The position numbers and the translations under genes were made by a program. Shown here piece after piece: positions 11,343 to 25,700 of a stretch of 64,000 nucleotides of DNA. Position 1 is the first letter of the stretch. Each line of letters begins with the position of its first letter. The notes under the pieces were generated by a model. The model was not told where the DNA came from. It was given only the letters and a program-made list of their open reading frames with translations, and ran no database searches. The stretch lies in assembly GCA_905116865.2 (NCBI GenBank), contig CAJHNH020006257.1, positions 777,926-841,925 of the forward strand. Reading direction: 5' to 3'. Source of the stretch: Candidula unifasciata. Its lineage: Eukaryota > Mollusca > Gastropoda > Stylommatophora > Geomitridae.

Positions 11343-14300
11343 CTGCAAGAGAAACAGTAGGCACAGGTCATTCTCAGAAACCTGTTCACAACATAATATT
11401 ACAGAATCTGGTCACTACTCAACTACCATCCTACATACACTGATTGACCACTACAAAATAACATGGTCACTACTTTACCATCCTACATACACTGATTGAC
11501 CACTACAAAATAACATTGTCACTACTCAACTACCATCCTACATACACTGACTGACCACTACAAAATAACATGGTCACTACTCAACTACCATCCTACATAC
11601 ACTGATTGACCACTACAAAATAACACTGTCACTACTCAACTACCATCCTACATTTACTGACTGACCACTACAAAATAACATGGTCACTACTCAACTACCA
11701 TCCTACATACACTGACTGACCACTACAAAATAACATGGTCACTACTTAACTACCATCCTACATACACTGACTGACCACTACAAAATAACATGGTCACTAC
11801 TTAATTAGCTACTACCCTACATACACTGATTGACCACTACATTACAGGACCTTGTCACTACTTTACAAGCCTAAATACACTGATTGACCACTACAACATT
11901 ACATGATGAACATTATAGAACCTGGTCACTACTTAACTACAAGCCTACACACATTGAGTGACCACTGATTCAAAGGACTACCTCAGACTAGACTACTGTG
12001 AGGTATCAGATCCTATGCTCAGACAAAAGGTCCATGGATTTAAAAAAAATGATCCACTCATTCTAACACTATCAACATCCAGCACATGGCTGTGGTTATC
12101 AGCATCTATCATACACATGCATGCACACACACACACTGATAGCCAGAGATAAAGAGAGAGAGAAAGAGAGAACACTAGCTGCAGTTGGACACTTACTGTA
12201 GGCAAAGGTTGAGAACAAAGTTCTGCAACACAAAACAGAGACAAACAAACACTGACATATTTACTCACACGACTGTTCAGACTGCAGCTGTCCTTAACAA
12301 CAACAACAGCTTCCAGCTGGCATTCTCCTGTATTTGTGTCCAGATCTGTTCCCCCATCAGCCAATTGTTTCTTTACTTCTGATTCTCCATTCACTGGCAG
12401 AGTTTTAGAAGACTCAACCACATCCTTGGAATTTCCATTTACAGGCTCAACTTTGGAGGATTCATTAACATCTAGGCTATCTCCATTAATGGGCTCTACT
12501 TTAGAGGTTTTATCAACATCTATGCTATCTTCATTCATAGGCTCAACTTTGGAAGATTCATTAACATCCATGCTGTCTCCATTAATGGGCTCTACTTTAG
12601 AGGTTTCATCAACATCTACGCTATCTCCATTCATAGGCTCAACTTTGGAGGATTCATTAACATCCATGATGTCCCCATTAATGGGCTCTATTTTAGAGGA
12701 TTTGCTGACTACATCCATCTCAGATTCTCCAATAATTGGCCCAGATTTTGAGGACTTGATGACCGTGTCCATCTCAGACTCTCCATTTAGTGGTTTAACT
12801 GTAAAGGATTTGATAACCTCGTCCGCCTGAGATTCTACGTTAGCAAGTTCCATTTGAGATGACTTGCTTACTGCATCTAGCTGAGAATTCCCATGAAGTG
12901 GTTCAGTTCCAGATGATAGTCTGATCTCATCTGCTTCAGATTCCCCACTAATAAACCCATGAACCACCTCAGCTTGTAAAGCTATACTCGTGTCAGAATC
13001 TCCGTTAACTGGTTTGGGTTTTGATCTTTCACTAATGGTATCAACAACAGTTTGCTCATTAAGTGACTCAGGTTTTGTAGTCTCACTACTAATTTCAATG
13101 ACAGGTTCCCTACTCACTGGCTCAGGTTTTGCAGTGTCACTACTAATTTCAACGATAGGTTCCCCACTAATTGGCTCAGGTTTTGCAGTGTCACTACTAA
13201 TTTCAACGATAGGTTCCCCACTAACTGGCTCAGGTTTTGCAGTGTCACTACTAATTTCAACGATAGGTTCCCCACTAATTGGCTCAGGTTTTGCAGTGTC
13301 ACTACTAGCTTCAATGACAGGTTCCCCACTCACTGGCTCAGGTTGTGAAGTTTCACCAACAGCAACCATCTCACTTTCTGTATGAGCTGGGGCAGATTCT
13401 GCTATATCACCACTAGCCTCTGATAGTCCACTAACTGGCAGCTGACTACCGGACGATTCACTGGCTGCTCCAGCAGCAGGTCCTGGTGGAGATGTTTCAG
13501 CATCAATGACCATCTCAGACTGCCCAGTAGCTGGGCCAGCTGCCAGAGCTACACTATCTGTTCTCAAACCAGCAGACTTGTCCACTGTCTCAGCAACATC
13601 CCCGATATGTGATGCTTCACTAACTGGCTTGTGGCTGAGGACTTCACTGGAGCCATCCCCACAATTGTCAGGTCGGATCTTCTTGACTTCCTGGGCCTCA
13701 TCAGCCAAATCTGTGTCAGGTTTCCTCTGAAATGTGACAATATCAGGTGAAGGACAACTAGGGTCATGTCAGTGGGTGAGGGGCAAATGGGGTCATGTCA
13801 GTGAGAGGGGCAAATGTGGTCATGTCAGAGAGAGGGACAAATGGGGTCATGTCAGTGTGAAGTGAAATAGGAAGGTTGAGAAAGTGGTTAAATGAAGAAT
13901 GCATTCATTCAGACCAGCATCAATGCAGGCCAATCCATCACTGGGTGGCATGATAAACAACTGTGATTAGAAGCTGGTCAGACAAAAGCCAAACAGATAT
14001 ACCAGTAACCTTTGGAGTAGCACGTGGGTACAGGTGCACTGCGACCAGAGTTGAACAGATTACGGTTATCCCAATAAAGCCATGACATCTGACAATGATG
14101 GATGTAGAAAGATGAAAGCCAACAGGCTGGATTAGAACGCTGGTCAGACAAAAGCCAAACAGATAAACAAGCAACCTTTGGAGTAGCACGTGGGTACAGG
14201 TGCACTGCGACCAGAGTTAAACAGATTACGGTTATCCCAATAAAGCTGTGACATCTGATAATGATGGATGTAGAAAGATGAAAGCCAAGAGGCTGGATTA

Positions 14301-16634
14301 GAACGCTGGTCAGACAAAAGCCAAACAGATAAACCAGAAACCTTTGGAGTAGCACGCGGGTACAGGTGCACTGCGACCAGAGTTGAACAGAGTAGGGTTA
14401 TCCCAATAAAGCCGTGACATCTGAACAATGATGGATGTAGAAAGATGAAAGCCAAGAGGCTGTCCAGGGCAGACGAGAGGAAGAAGAAAACAGTTGAGGA
14501 TGAAGGGTGACAGGGGGTGATCAGGAAGCCAAACCGGGAAGAGGAGAGGGTGTGGGAGAGACGAGACAGTGAGTGCCTAGCCGCTTGAGAGGGTGGTTGA
14601 GAAAACTTCGTTAGAAGATATGCGAACCTTTGGTTTTTGCTTTGCTAGAGGGAAGAAAGAACTTATCGTCACATATATGAATAGCCAGAATAAGACTAGA
14701 ATGTTAAGCCATGTATAAATGGAATGTATTTGTACTGCTTGGACTTGACAATATTGATGAAATAAAGAACCACATCTGGCCGTGTTGTTAAACATGAAAA
14801 TTAATCAACTTACAACCAGTATCTATATTATCCTAAGTTCCGAATTAGGCACATCCATTCTTGGGGGATGTGAAATATACGACTGTGTCACAAGTGGGTG
14901 AGGGACAAATGGGGACATGTCAGTGAGTGCTGGATAAATGGGGACATGTCAGTGGGTGCTGGATAAATGGGGACATGTCATTTTATGCTGAACAAATGGG
15001 GACATGTCAGTTAGTGCTGGATATATGGGGACATGTCAGTTAATGCTGGATAAATGGTGTCAGTGCTGCACAAATGGGGAAATGTCAGTTAGTGCTGAAT
15101 AAATGGGGACATGTCAGTTAGTGCTGGACAAATGGGGACATGTCATTTGATGCTGAACAAATGGGGACATGTCAGTTGAGTGCTGGGCAAATGGGGACAT
15201 GTCAGTCAATGCTGGGCAAATGGGGACATGTCAGTTGATGCTGGGCAAATGGGGACATGTCAGTTAGTGCTGCACAAATGGGGACATGTCAGTTGCTGGA
15301 CAAATGGCGCCATGTCAGTAAGGGACAAATGGGGTCTTGTCGGTGTTGGACGAATTGGGTTATGCCAGTGAGGGAGGGACAAAGGTGGTCATGTCAGTTG
15401 AGCAAGCCATGTGAAAAATATTTAATGAATAAACGACTAATGATTTTTTTTAACTCACTGATTCTGCAATAAGCATATACGTATATACTATGACAGAAAT
15501 ATAAGACAGGTAGAAAAAGTACATAGGGTTGACACACATATTCCCTTCAAGCCCCAGGGCATACAACAATGATGAAAATACACTGGCAGTTAAGAGAACA
15601 GGTGAAGTGCTCACCTTTTTCCTCACCAGGTGACCAATATCACTGGCCTGTTGCTGCGAGGAAAAAAAAGCACAAACATTCCTGATACTTGAAGGCAACA
15701 ACCATCCGTGTGAGACTTGTAAATATTCAATACATTTAAAGTGACACACAAAGACAGCAATTATTCACACGGTACTCTATACATTTTCAATATATTTAAA
15801 GTGACACCTGAAGACAGCAATTATTCACACGGTACTCTATACATTTTCAATACATTTAAAGTGACACACAAAGACAGCAATTATTCACACGGTACTCTAT
15901 ACATTTTCAATACATTTAAAGTGACACACAAAGACAGCAATTATTCACACGGTACTCTATACATTTTCAATATATTTAAAGTGACACCTGACACAAAGAC
16001 AGCAACATTATCAATACACACGGTACTCTATACATTTTAAATATATTTAAAGTGACACACAAAGACAGCAATTATTCACACAGTACTCTATACATTTTAA
16101 ATATATTTAAAGTGACACCTGAAAGACAGCAATTATTCACACGATACTCTACAAATGTTCAATACATAAAAAATGATATATGGGGTCCAGAACTGTTTAC
16201 ACCAGCTATAATGTACAAGTGAAAATCTAATTGCCTGTCTTGATCTGTTCATGTCACAAGAACTGCTCTAATCACACTGACTGACCTATGGAGTGGTGAG
16301 ATGTGCAGATATCACTAGCTGAAATGTCTAGGTTTACTGCAGAAGAGTTCTTCATGTTTCTAATAAATAATGCCATGAAAATAACAAGTTGACATCCCTG
16401 CGGCCATATTCCTTGAGTACCTACAGATTTTCTTATATCTACTAAGGAAATTAATTTTCAAAATCTCTATTTGGCTGTTATCTCCCTTCAAGTTTAAAGT
16501 CTGGTGAATCATTTTCTTTTAGCAGTAAGAGTCGCAAAAGTTTAAAGTTTATACAAGTGTTTCCCAGCGTGAACAATTTGATGTGGAGTGTAGCATCCTC
16601 GGATGGCCCCCCCCCCCCCCCCCCCCCCCCACCC

Positions 16635-16715
<81 letters not shown>

Positions 16716-19700
16716 ACATGGGGTGGGGGCAGCTGTTGAAAAAACGGGATTGGAGTTGAGAATTGACATCACAGCACTCAGGACATTCCCATGCATGCTC
16801 TGTCCTTATCTTCAGCAACCAGCGCAGAGTTCCAATACTGCTGGTACCGGTCACAATCTGGTTAAAAGTCAGTCTTGCCTTTCCTCTGAGTGTAGTGAGC
16901 AGGCCAGACCCTCTGGTTACACCCAGGTGCCTCATTCTCCCCAGGCCATAATAATAATCTTTCTCTACTGATTCCGTTGCTTGTTCCTAAAGGGCTTTGA
17001 CCACATCTGTCTTGTCATGTATCAGTTCACCACCCAGTGGTGCAGATCCAGCTAATCTGTCTACCTGATCATTACCCACCATGCTGGCATAGCCTGGAGA
17101 AAAGATCCAAAGTATGCTCACCACCCGTGACCTTTCCAGTGAAGCTAGCCACTCTGCTTAAAGCATCTGTCTTCACCTTTTTCAGCATGATTTAAGAGTC
17201 TGTTACACTTACGACATGTGTATGCATCTTGTTCTCTAGCCACCGGAGAGCTGCAATTACTGCCTCCACCTCCATTCTCATTCTAGATGTTGTGGCGTCA
17301 TATGCTAGGCTGTCTTGCACATGTATATCGCAAACAGGATTGTATTTCTTGAATATTATTCTTAGGACCAGAATAATGGTATCCCAAATGGCTTTAAATA
17401 TGCCACAAGACAGTTTGTATACTGTGATTATACAAAAGAGAATACATGTATCTTTCAATAAGACAGATGAGTTCATCTGTAGTGTTGTGGTTATCATGTC
17501 TGCCTAACTTGTAAAAGAGCCTGGGCTTAATCCCTAGTTTGAAACTTTGTCAAAAAATATATCTGTTACTGTATATTTTGTTTTACTGTTCTTGGAGAAC
17601 TTTCCACCATAGATGGTCCAAGTACTGAAATAAATCAGATGGTCTGTATATTTTCATGTCAAGCACTTGAATCATACCCTTATGTCACTATACAGAATGT
17701 TAAGTCTATGAGGGAGAAGTTGAAAAGCTAAAGCTTCAGTGATTTGACACAGATTACAGAAGATACTGACATAAGATCAATTGTAAAGAACTAGGTGATT
17801 TACCTCCAGCAACACAGAATCCCCTGCACTTGGATCAGTGGTGTCCATCTTGGGCGTCAGTGACCCAGAGTCGGTTTCCTGCCAACACATACACATCAGG
17901 TACAAGAATCAACAAACTAGTAACTCAGACTTGAATTACACAGAACTGAGAAACTATCAGCTTCTGCTCCAGCAGAGGCAAACACAATTCTTCAAACATA
18001 GGCCTCACAGAACTGAGAAACTAATTACTAGCCAGAGCAGAGGCAAACAATTCTTCAAACACAGGCCTCACAGAACTGAGAAACTAATTACTAGCCAGAG
18101 CAGAGGCAAACACAATTCTTCAAACATAGGCCTCACAGAACTGAGAAACTAATTACTAGCCAGAGCAGAGGCAAACAATTCTTCAAACATAGGCCTCACA
18201 GAACTGAGAAACTAATTACTAGCCAGAGCAGAGGCAAACAATTCTTCAAACATAGGCCTCACAGAACTGAGAAACTAATTACTAGCCAGAGCAGAGGCAA
18301 ACACAATTCTTCAAACATAGGCCTCACAGAACTGAGAAACTAATTACTAGCCAGAGCAGAGGCAAACAATTCTTCAAACACAGGCCTCACAGAACTGAGA
18401 AACTAATTACTAGCCAGAGCAGAGGCAAACACAATTCTTCAAACATAGGCCTCACAGAACTGAGAAACTAATTACTAGCCAGAGCAGAGGCAAACAATTC
18501 TTCAAACACAGGCCTCACAGAACTGAGAAACTACTTACTAGCCCGAGCAGAGGCAAACCCAGGTCTCATAGGCTTATGGTCTCTCCAGTCTGCCAGTAAG
18601 CTGTCTTGAGATATTAGGTTATTGATCTGATTCAATAAAAGACAGACTAAAATTCTGACTGAACCGCTTGACTAATATATCCTGCAGGAGTAGATGATGT
18701 CAGATGTCCTGTAGGACTGCCACTATATGATGGCCTCAATGAAACTGCACTGTTCAGCTGAGACATCTCCAGTCCATAAAGACAGATCTTATGCCATGTA
18801 GACATCTAAGAGATCTGTAGATGGCAAAAGTTATATTGTAGATGACACAGGATTGTCTTTACAGACTGTAGATGATTTCATTGAGCAGTGCAGTTTCCAC
18901 AAAGACATGATATAACAGCAGGCATCCAACCTGTGGTAGCAGAGATAACTTGCACCCTGTTGGTTCCAATGACCCACTCTTTCCATCAACTGACTGCCAT
19001 ATTTGTCTGCAGACAGGCTGCTGGGCTGCACTTGTTTCTGTCCTGTACAAGAAAGGAGAGAGGAGCATAGATGCACCACTCACACCTGAGCTGATCAGAT
19101 TAGATCTCCCAGACTAGAGGTTTAGTGTCAGCAAGAGACCTTCAGCAGCAGTTTGGACAATCCATGCAGGCAACTATCTGAGAATGTGATAGCAACCCAC
19201 AGGGGACATGTCACATACAGCTACCAGCATGGCCAGCAACATCTGACAAGATTACTGTCTCTTCACATTACATGAAGTTCTCACATTTTCCAGTCTTAGA
19301 GTTATGGACATGAAGTATCTTATCCAGGTTTATTGCAACAGAGAAATTGGCATATAAACAGTTTCTATGGGAGGGACAACGTTAGATCATGACAGACATA
19401 AACAAGACATTTGCAGGGCAACACAAGACAGACAAGAACTAGACAAGACATTTGCAGGGCAACACCTGACAGAAAAGAACTAGACAAGACATTTGCAGGG
19501 CAACACCTGACAGACAAAAACTAGACAAGACATTTGCAGGGCGACACCTGACAGACAAGAACTAGATCCAATCACAAGGCAATTTCAAACACAGCAGGCT
19601 AACCACACTTTTCAGGTTTATCAGTGCTCTCTCACACACACACACACACACACACAAACCTGTGTAACAAGTGGGAAGCCCATGGCCTCCTGTGCCATCT

Positions 19701-22700
19701 GTTTCACCTGCTGCACTTCCCTGGCCTCCAGCCTCATGTCCTCAACCTGATGAATCATGGAATGTGTGTGTGTTTTAGTGTCAGAACTAGGAAAGTTGTG
19801 CAGTTAGTGGCCACAGTAACAAAACTACCAATGTTTCTAGTCTAGATCAGTAAAAAAAAACTATCAATGTTTCTAGTCTAGATCAGTTAAAACTACCAAT
19901 GTTTCTAGTCTAGACCCGTTAAAAAAGCTACCAATGTTTCTAGTCTAGATCAGTTAAAACTACCAATGTTTCTAGTCTAGATCAGTCAAAGCTACCAATG
20001 TTTCAAGTCTAGATCAGTTTAAAAAAGCTACCAATGTTTCTAGTCTAGATCAGTTAAAAAAGCTACCAATGTTTCTAGTCTAGATCAGTTAAAAAAGCTA
20101 CCAATGTTTCTAGTCTAGATCAGTTTAAAAAAGCTACCAATGTTTCTAGTCTAGATCAGTCAAAGCTACCAATGTTTCTAGTCTAGATCAGTTAAAAAAG
20201 CTACCAATGTTTCTAGTCAAGATCAGTTAAAAAAGCTACCAATGTTTCTAGTCAAGATCAGTTAAAAAAGCTACCAATGTTTCTAGTCTAGATCAGTTAA
20301 AAAAGCTACCAATGTTTCTAGTCAAGATCAGTTAAAGCTACCAATGTTTCTAGTCAAGATCAGTTAAAAAAGCTACCAATGTTTCTAGTCTAGATCAGTT
20401 AAAAAAGCTACCAATGTTTCTAGTCTAGATCAGTTAAAAAAGCTACCAATGTTTCTAGTCTAGATCAGTTAAAAAAACTACCAATGTTTCTAGTCTAGAT
20501 CAGTTAAAACTACCAATGTTTCTAGTCAAGATCAGTTAAAACTACCAATGTTTCTAGTCTAGATCAGTTAAAACTACCAATGTTTCTAGTCTAGATCAGT
20601 TAAAAAAGCTACCAATGTTGCTAGTCTAGATCAGTTAAAAAAGCTACCAATATTTCTAGTCTAGATCAGTCAAAAAAGCTACCAATGTTTCTAGTCTAGA
20701 TCAGTTAAAGCTACCAATGTTTCTAGTCAAGATCAGTTAAAAATACCAATGTTTCTAGTCTAGATCAGTTAAAAAAGCTACCAATGTTTCTAGTCTAGAT
20801 CAGTTAAAGCTACCAATGTTTCTAGTCTAGATCAGTTAAAAAAGCTACCAATGTTTCTAGTCTAGATCAGTTAAAAAAGCTACCAATGTTTCTAGTCTAG
20901 ATCAGTTAAAACTACCAATATTTCTAGTCTAGATCAGTTAAAACTACCAATGTTTCTAGTCTAGATCAGTTAAAACTACCAATGTTTCTAGTCTAGATCA
21001 GTCAAAACTACCAATGTTTCTAGTCTAGATCAGTCAAAGCTACCAATGTTTCTAGTCTAGATCAGTTAAAAAAGCTACCAATGTTTCTAGTCTAGATCAG
21101 TTAAAAAAGCTACCAATGTTTCTAGTCAAGATCAGTTAAAAATACCAATGTTTCTAGTCTAGATCAGTTAAAACTACCAATGTTTCTAGTCTAGATCAGT
21201 TAAAGCTACCAATGTTTCTAGTCTAGATCAGTTAAAAAAGCTACCAATGTTTCTAGTCTAGATCAGTTAAAAAAGCTACCAATGTTTCAGCCTCACAAAC
21301 ATATCTCTGGAATGAGGAAGCAACCGCTCACCTTATTGTTTATTTCAGGGATCAAGTCCTGTAGCTCTCTGATTTCATCCTGGTACTTTTTCAGCTCACC
21401 AACTTCAGCATTCTCTGTATAACCCAGATAAAAATTTGTGTATACAAAGATTAGGTCAATAAACAAGAAACCAAATAGTGCAAACATGAACATACAAACA
21501 CTAACCAGAATGTAAGAAGTGACCAACATGAGCTAAGCAAGTATTCAGCCACTAAGTGATTGCACACTTGCCTGTCAAGCGTCCACAACATGCAAATGAA
21601 ACCTGTCAGAGTCATGTGACAGGCACTGAACAACCAATAAAACAGCTTGTGTTTATCGTCCCATGATACAAAAGTCGTTTTTCGGTTAAGAAAATTGCTG
21701 GGTTAATCAAAAATCCATCTAAAGAAGTTCAAAGAGTGGTGATTCAGTTTCACATTGACAGTTGATATTCACTGAAAAACGCTAGTAACAAATGTATGTC
21801 TAAGACAATAGTGACAGGTGGTATGAATATTTCAGACAGAATATGAGTTTCTGACTGAACAGATCTTCTTCGGCCGGGTTAAACGCATACCGTTCCAACA
21901 GACAAAAGTGATGCAGCACTACAGGTGAACTGTTGTCGAAGCATAGGTACACTATCAAAAGAATTCAATGTGGCAACTGGGACAGTTAAAAAAAACAACC
22001 GCAACATAAGAAGGTGTGTGCACTGTGGGTAGCATGGATGTTGACAGGAAGAGAAAAATGAGGAATGCAAGGGATGTTGTTTGAACCACTCACTCGCTGC
22101 ATTTCTCTTCTGCAGTGGCAGGCAGTGTATCGTGTCAAATTTACTACTTAGAGCAGCACAGTGTGGGGAGGGAGGAGCATGCAATGGAAGTAATGAGATT
22201 ACACAACACAGAGGAGATAAATTAATGCTGACTGACACATTGTGAGATAACACAACATAGAGGAGATGAAATGCTGACTGACACAGTGTGAAATTACATA
22301 ACACAGAGGAGATGAAATGCTGACTGACACATTGTGAGATTACACAACATAGAGGAGATGAAATGTTGCTGACTGACACAGTGTGAGATTACACAATACA
22401 GACTGTTGTTCATTCACTATTAGTGATGAGGACCACTCTTTCATGCTGTATCTCACCTTTGTCCTCACCGTTGACCTCCTTCTCCTTGACCAGCTGACTG
22501 AGTGACTCTGGAGGATACATATCATACAGATTATCGGCATGTGGACGGACATGCAGTAGTCATATACAGTGTGACACTAGTGAAGCCTGCAGACAAGTCT
22601 ACAACTGATGGCAGTACTTACACAATACAGCACATTACAGTCCCATGAAGCTCCTTAGGTTTCCGGTCGAATATTAAGAGCCATTGGGTTGGTTTGTTGT

Positions 22701-25700
22701 CGAATCCCCTGGAAGGCCATGATGTTAGCTGTTCAGCCTGCTGACACTTGCAGCTGGTTTAACCTCTAAGGTTTCTAGAGGCTTTCTTCCTGGCCCATTA
22801 TCGAAGTACTCTCTATGGGAACTACCACAGAGCTCTTCTTGCCCTTTCCAAACTCAGGAAACCAGTAGAACAGGTAAGACGGACACAGAACTTAACACCA
22901 ACAGGACAGGTAAGACAGACACAGAACTTCACACCAACAGGACAGGTAAGACTGACACAGAACTTCACACCAGCAGAACAGGTAAGACTGATACAGAACT
23001 TCACAACAGGACAGGTAAGACTGACACAGAACTTTACACCAACAGAACAGGTAAGACTGATACAGAACTTCCCACCAATAGGACAGGTAAGACTGACACA
23101 GGACTTCCCACCAACAGGACAGGTAAGACTGACACAGAACTTCCCACCAACAGGACAGGTAAGACTGACACAGAACTTCCCACCAAACAGAACAGGTAAG
23201 ACTGATACAGAACTTCACAACAGGACAGGTAAGACTGACACAGAACTTCCCACCAACAGGACAGGTAAGACTGATACAAAACTTCACAACAGGACAGGTA
23301 AGACAGACACAGAACTTCACACCAACAGGACAGGTAAGACTGACACAGAACTTTACACCAACAGAACAGGTAAGACTGATACAGAACTTGATACCAGCAG
23401 GGCAGGTATGACATACCAGAAGTACTGTCACAGAATAAATAGAAGACAAAATGGACAACATTATTAAACACATGTATTGCATTACCAATTTTGGACTGGA
23501 GGATACTGATGGCTGTGGTGTACTGCTGAATGGACTGTTCATATTCTCCCCCAAAACCATAGGCCAGTCCCAGCTGATAATGAGTTTCTGCAATCAGTCG
23601 GTCATTAGCAGGCAGATGTTTCTGCTGAATCTTTAAGGCAGCTTCTAGATCACCGGCAGCTGTAGAGTATTGCTCTGGGAAAGAGAGAAAACAATGTCAA
23701 ACAGCAGTCTCTCCCACACAAACCAGTACCTGCCTACAGACAGCAGCACCATTGCAGTGTCAGCCACACATCTGTAGAGGTTCATGTGTGACACACACAC
23801 ATTCATCAAATTATAAATCTCCAAGTTTGAACATATTAGATATGCAGATGACAGACAAAACCTATTGTCTAATCTTGTGTGGCACATGCAACTCACCAGA
23901 CTATACAGATATATATACACATACAAAATATGTACCCTGTGTGACATGACCTACCATAGCAACGTTTAATTTTATATCTTCGTTCATTAGGTGGTGCTAG
24001 GTGTTGCATGCGCATTTGCAACACAGAGATAAAAACGGCAACTGTACTTGGGCTGCCTGCAAAGTACATTTATAGGGAAATGCTCCCTGTTTATGCTGAC
24101 AAATGTTTATCCCATAAAGCAGTGCATAGCCGGGTAAAAAAAGAATTTCTCAAATTGTTGATGAAGTCCGATCTGGTCGTCTTGTTGGGATTGCAACAGA
24201 CCCATCCGTGCAGCGGGTGGAGGTGATGATTAGAGGTGACAGGCAAGTAACGGCTGACTCTGTAGCAGCTGCACCAGGGTGCTCACATGGTTCAGCATAC
24301 AACATAATGCATGATCTGATCGACTGAAATTTAAGAAAGTATGTGTTCAAGGTGGGTGCCCAGAAAAGTGATGAAACAACACAAAATGAACCAATTAGGC
24401 CTGTCCTTGCAGCATCTCTGTCGATATGAAGATAAAGGACAGGACATGCTGAACAGGATTATTACTGGGGATGAATCATGGGTACATCACGACCACTCCA
24501 AATCAAAGTGTGCTTCAGTGCAAAGGAAACATCCTTGTTCTATGTTTGCCCTGTATTCAGAACTTCCAAGGTTACACCATCAGCAGGAAAGGTTATGTTA
24601 ACTGCATTCTGGGATTGTCAAGGAGTGTTTTTAACCATTTATATAAAAAAAAAAAAAAAAAGGTGACAATGTGAATGCTGGTTTATACTATACAGTTCTA
24701 TAGATGCTTCATGAAGAAAACACCCAGGCTTGATGACTAGAGGAGTACTGCTCCTTCATGAAAATGCTAGACCACATATGGCTCGGTGAACTCAGGAGAA
24801 AATATAGAGTGAAATGGGAGTCATTAAAGTGCTGTCTGCTCCGGACCAGATACTTGGAAAAGAGAGAAAAAGAGAGAGAGATAGAAGAGACACACACATA
24901 GGAAGAAAGTGAGGGACAGACAAGGAAAGAGACAGTGAGAGGAATAGGCAGATAGTGTGAAAAAAGCTGGAGGGAGGTAGAAAGAGAGGTATGAGGAAAA
25001 AACAGATAGAGAGTTAGAGCAGAGATGATGAAGACATGAAAGAGGGAAGGATAGAGGGTGGCAGTGACAGGGGGGGGGGGGGGGGGGGGGGGAGGAAGAG
25101 AGACAGACTGGGAGATAGAGTGAAATAATAGAAGGGGAGGCAAAGAAGGGGGAAAGAGGGTCAAGCAGACCTACGGAGTGGGAGTGAGAGAGGGGGCAAA
25201 CAGATAGATACAGTTATGGTGAAAGAAAAAGGAAAATTGAGAGGTACCCAGGAAGGGAGACAGGCAAAGAGACATAGTGAGATAGAAAGACTGAGGGAGG
25301 GAGGAAAAGAGACCCCCCCCCCCCCCCCCCCCCCATAAAAAAAAAAACATTAAAAAAAGTATACAGACAGATACAGAGAGGGCGTGAAGCAATCAGACAG
25401 AGATACACAGGGAGGGAGGCAGAGGCAAACAGACAAAGAGGGAGGCAAACAGACAGAAAGGGAGGGAGGCAGACACAGAAAGCTACAAAGAGGTAGGAGG
25501 AGATGGAGGGAGGGGAAGACGGAAAGAGAGACACATAGGCAGTAGAACTATGCTGATTATCTGTCTGTCCAGTCAATTGCCAAACAGGTCAAACCGTAGG
25601 GTTGCATTAAAAGAAAAACAAATCGAGAGAATAAGATTAATATCAAAGAAAAACACACTCCTCTCTGAAATAATTGTCCATCCCATTAACAAGCACGGCC

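Noticed and set aside
12990..13385. Plus-strand frame with [17 protein letters not shown] repeats
   Set aside because: Antisense shadow of the NASP exon 15 coding repeat.
16478..16971. Poly-Pro and poly-Gly proteins
   Set aside because: Translation of a C homopolymer tract.
19815..21290. CRISPR-like array
   Set aside because: The repeats are contiguous with no unique spacers, the genome is animal, and no cas genes exist; it is a minisatellite. The same applies to all other arrays here.
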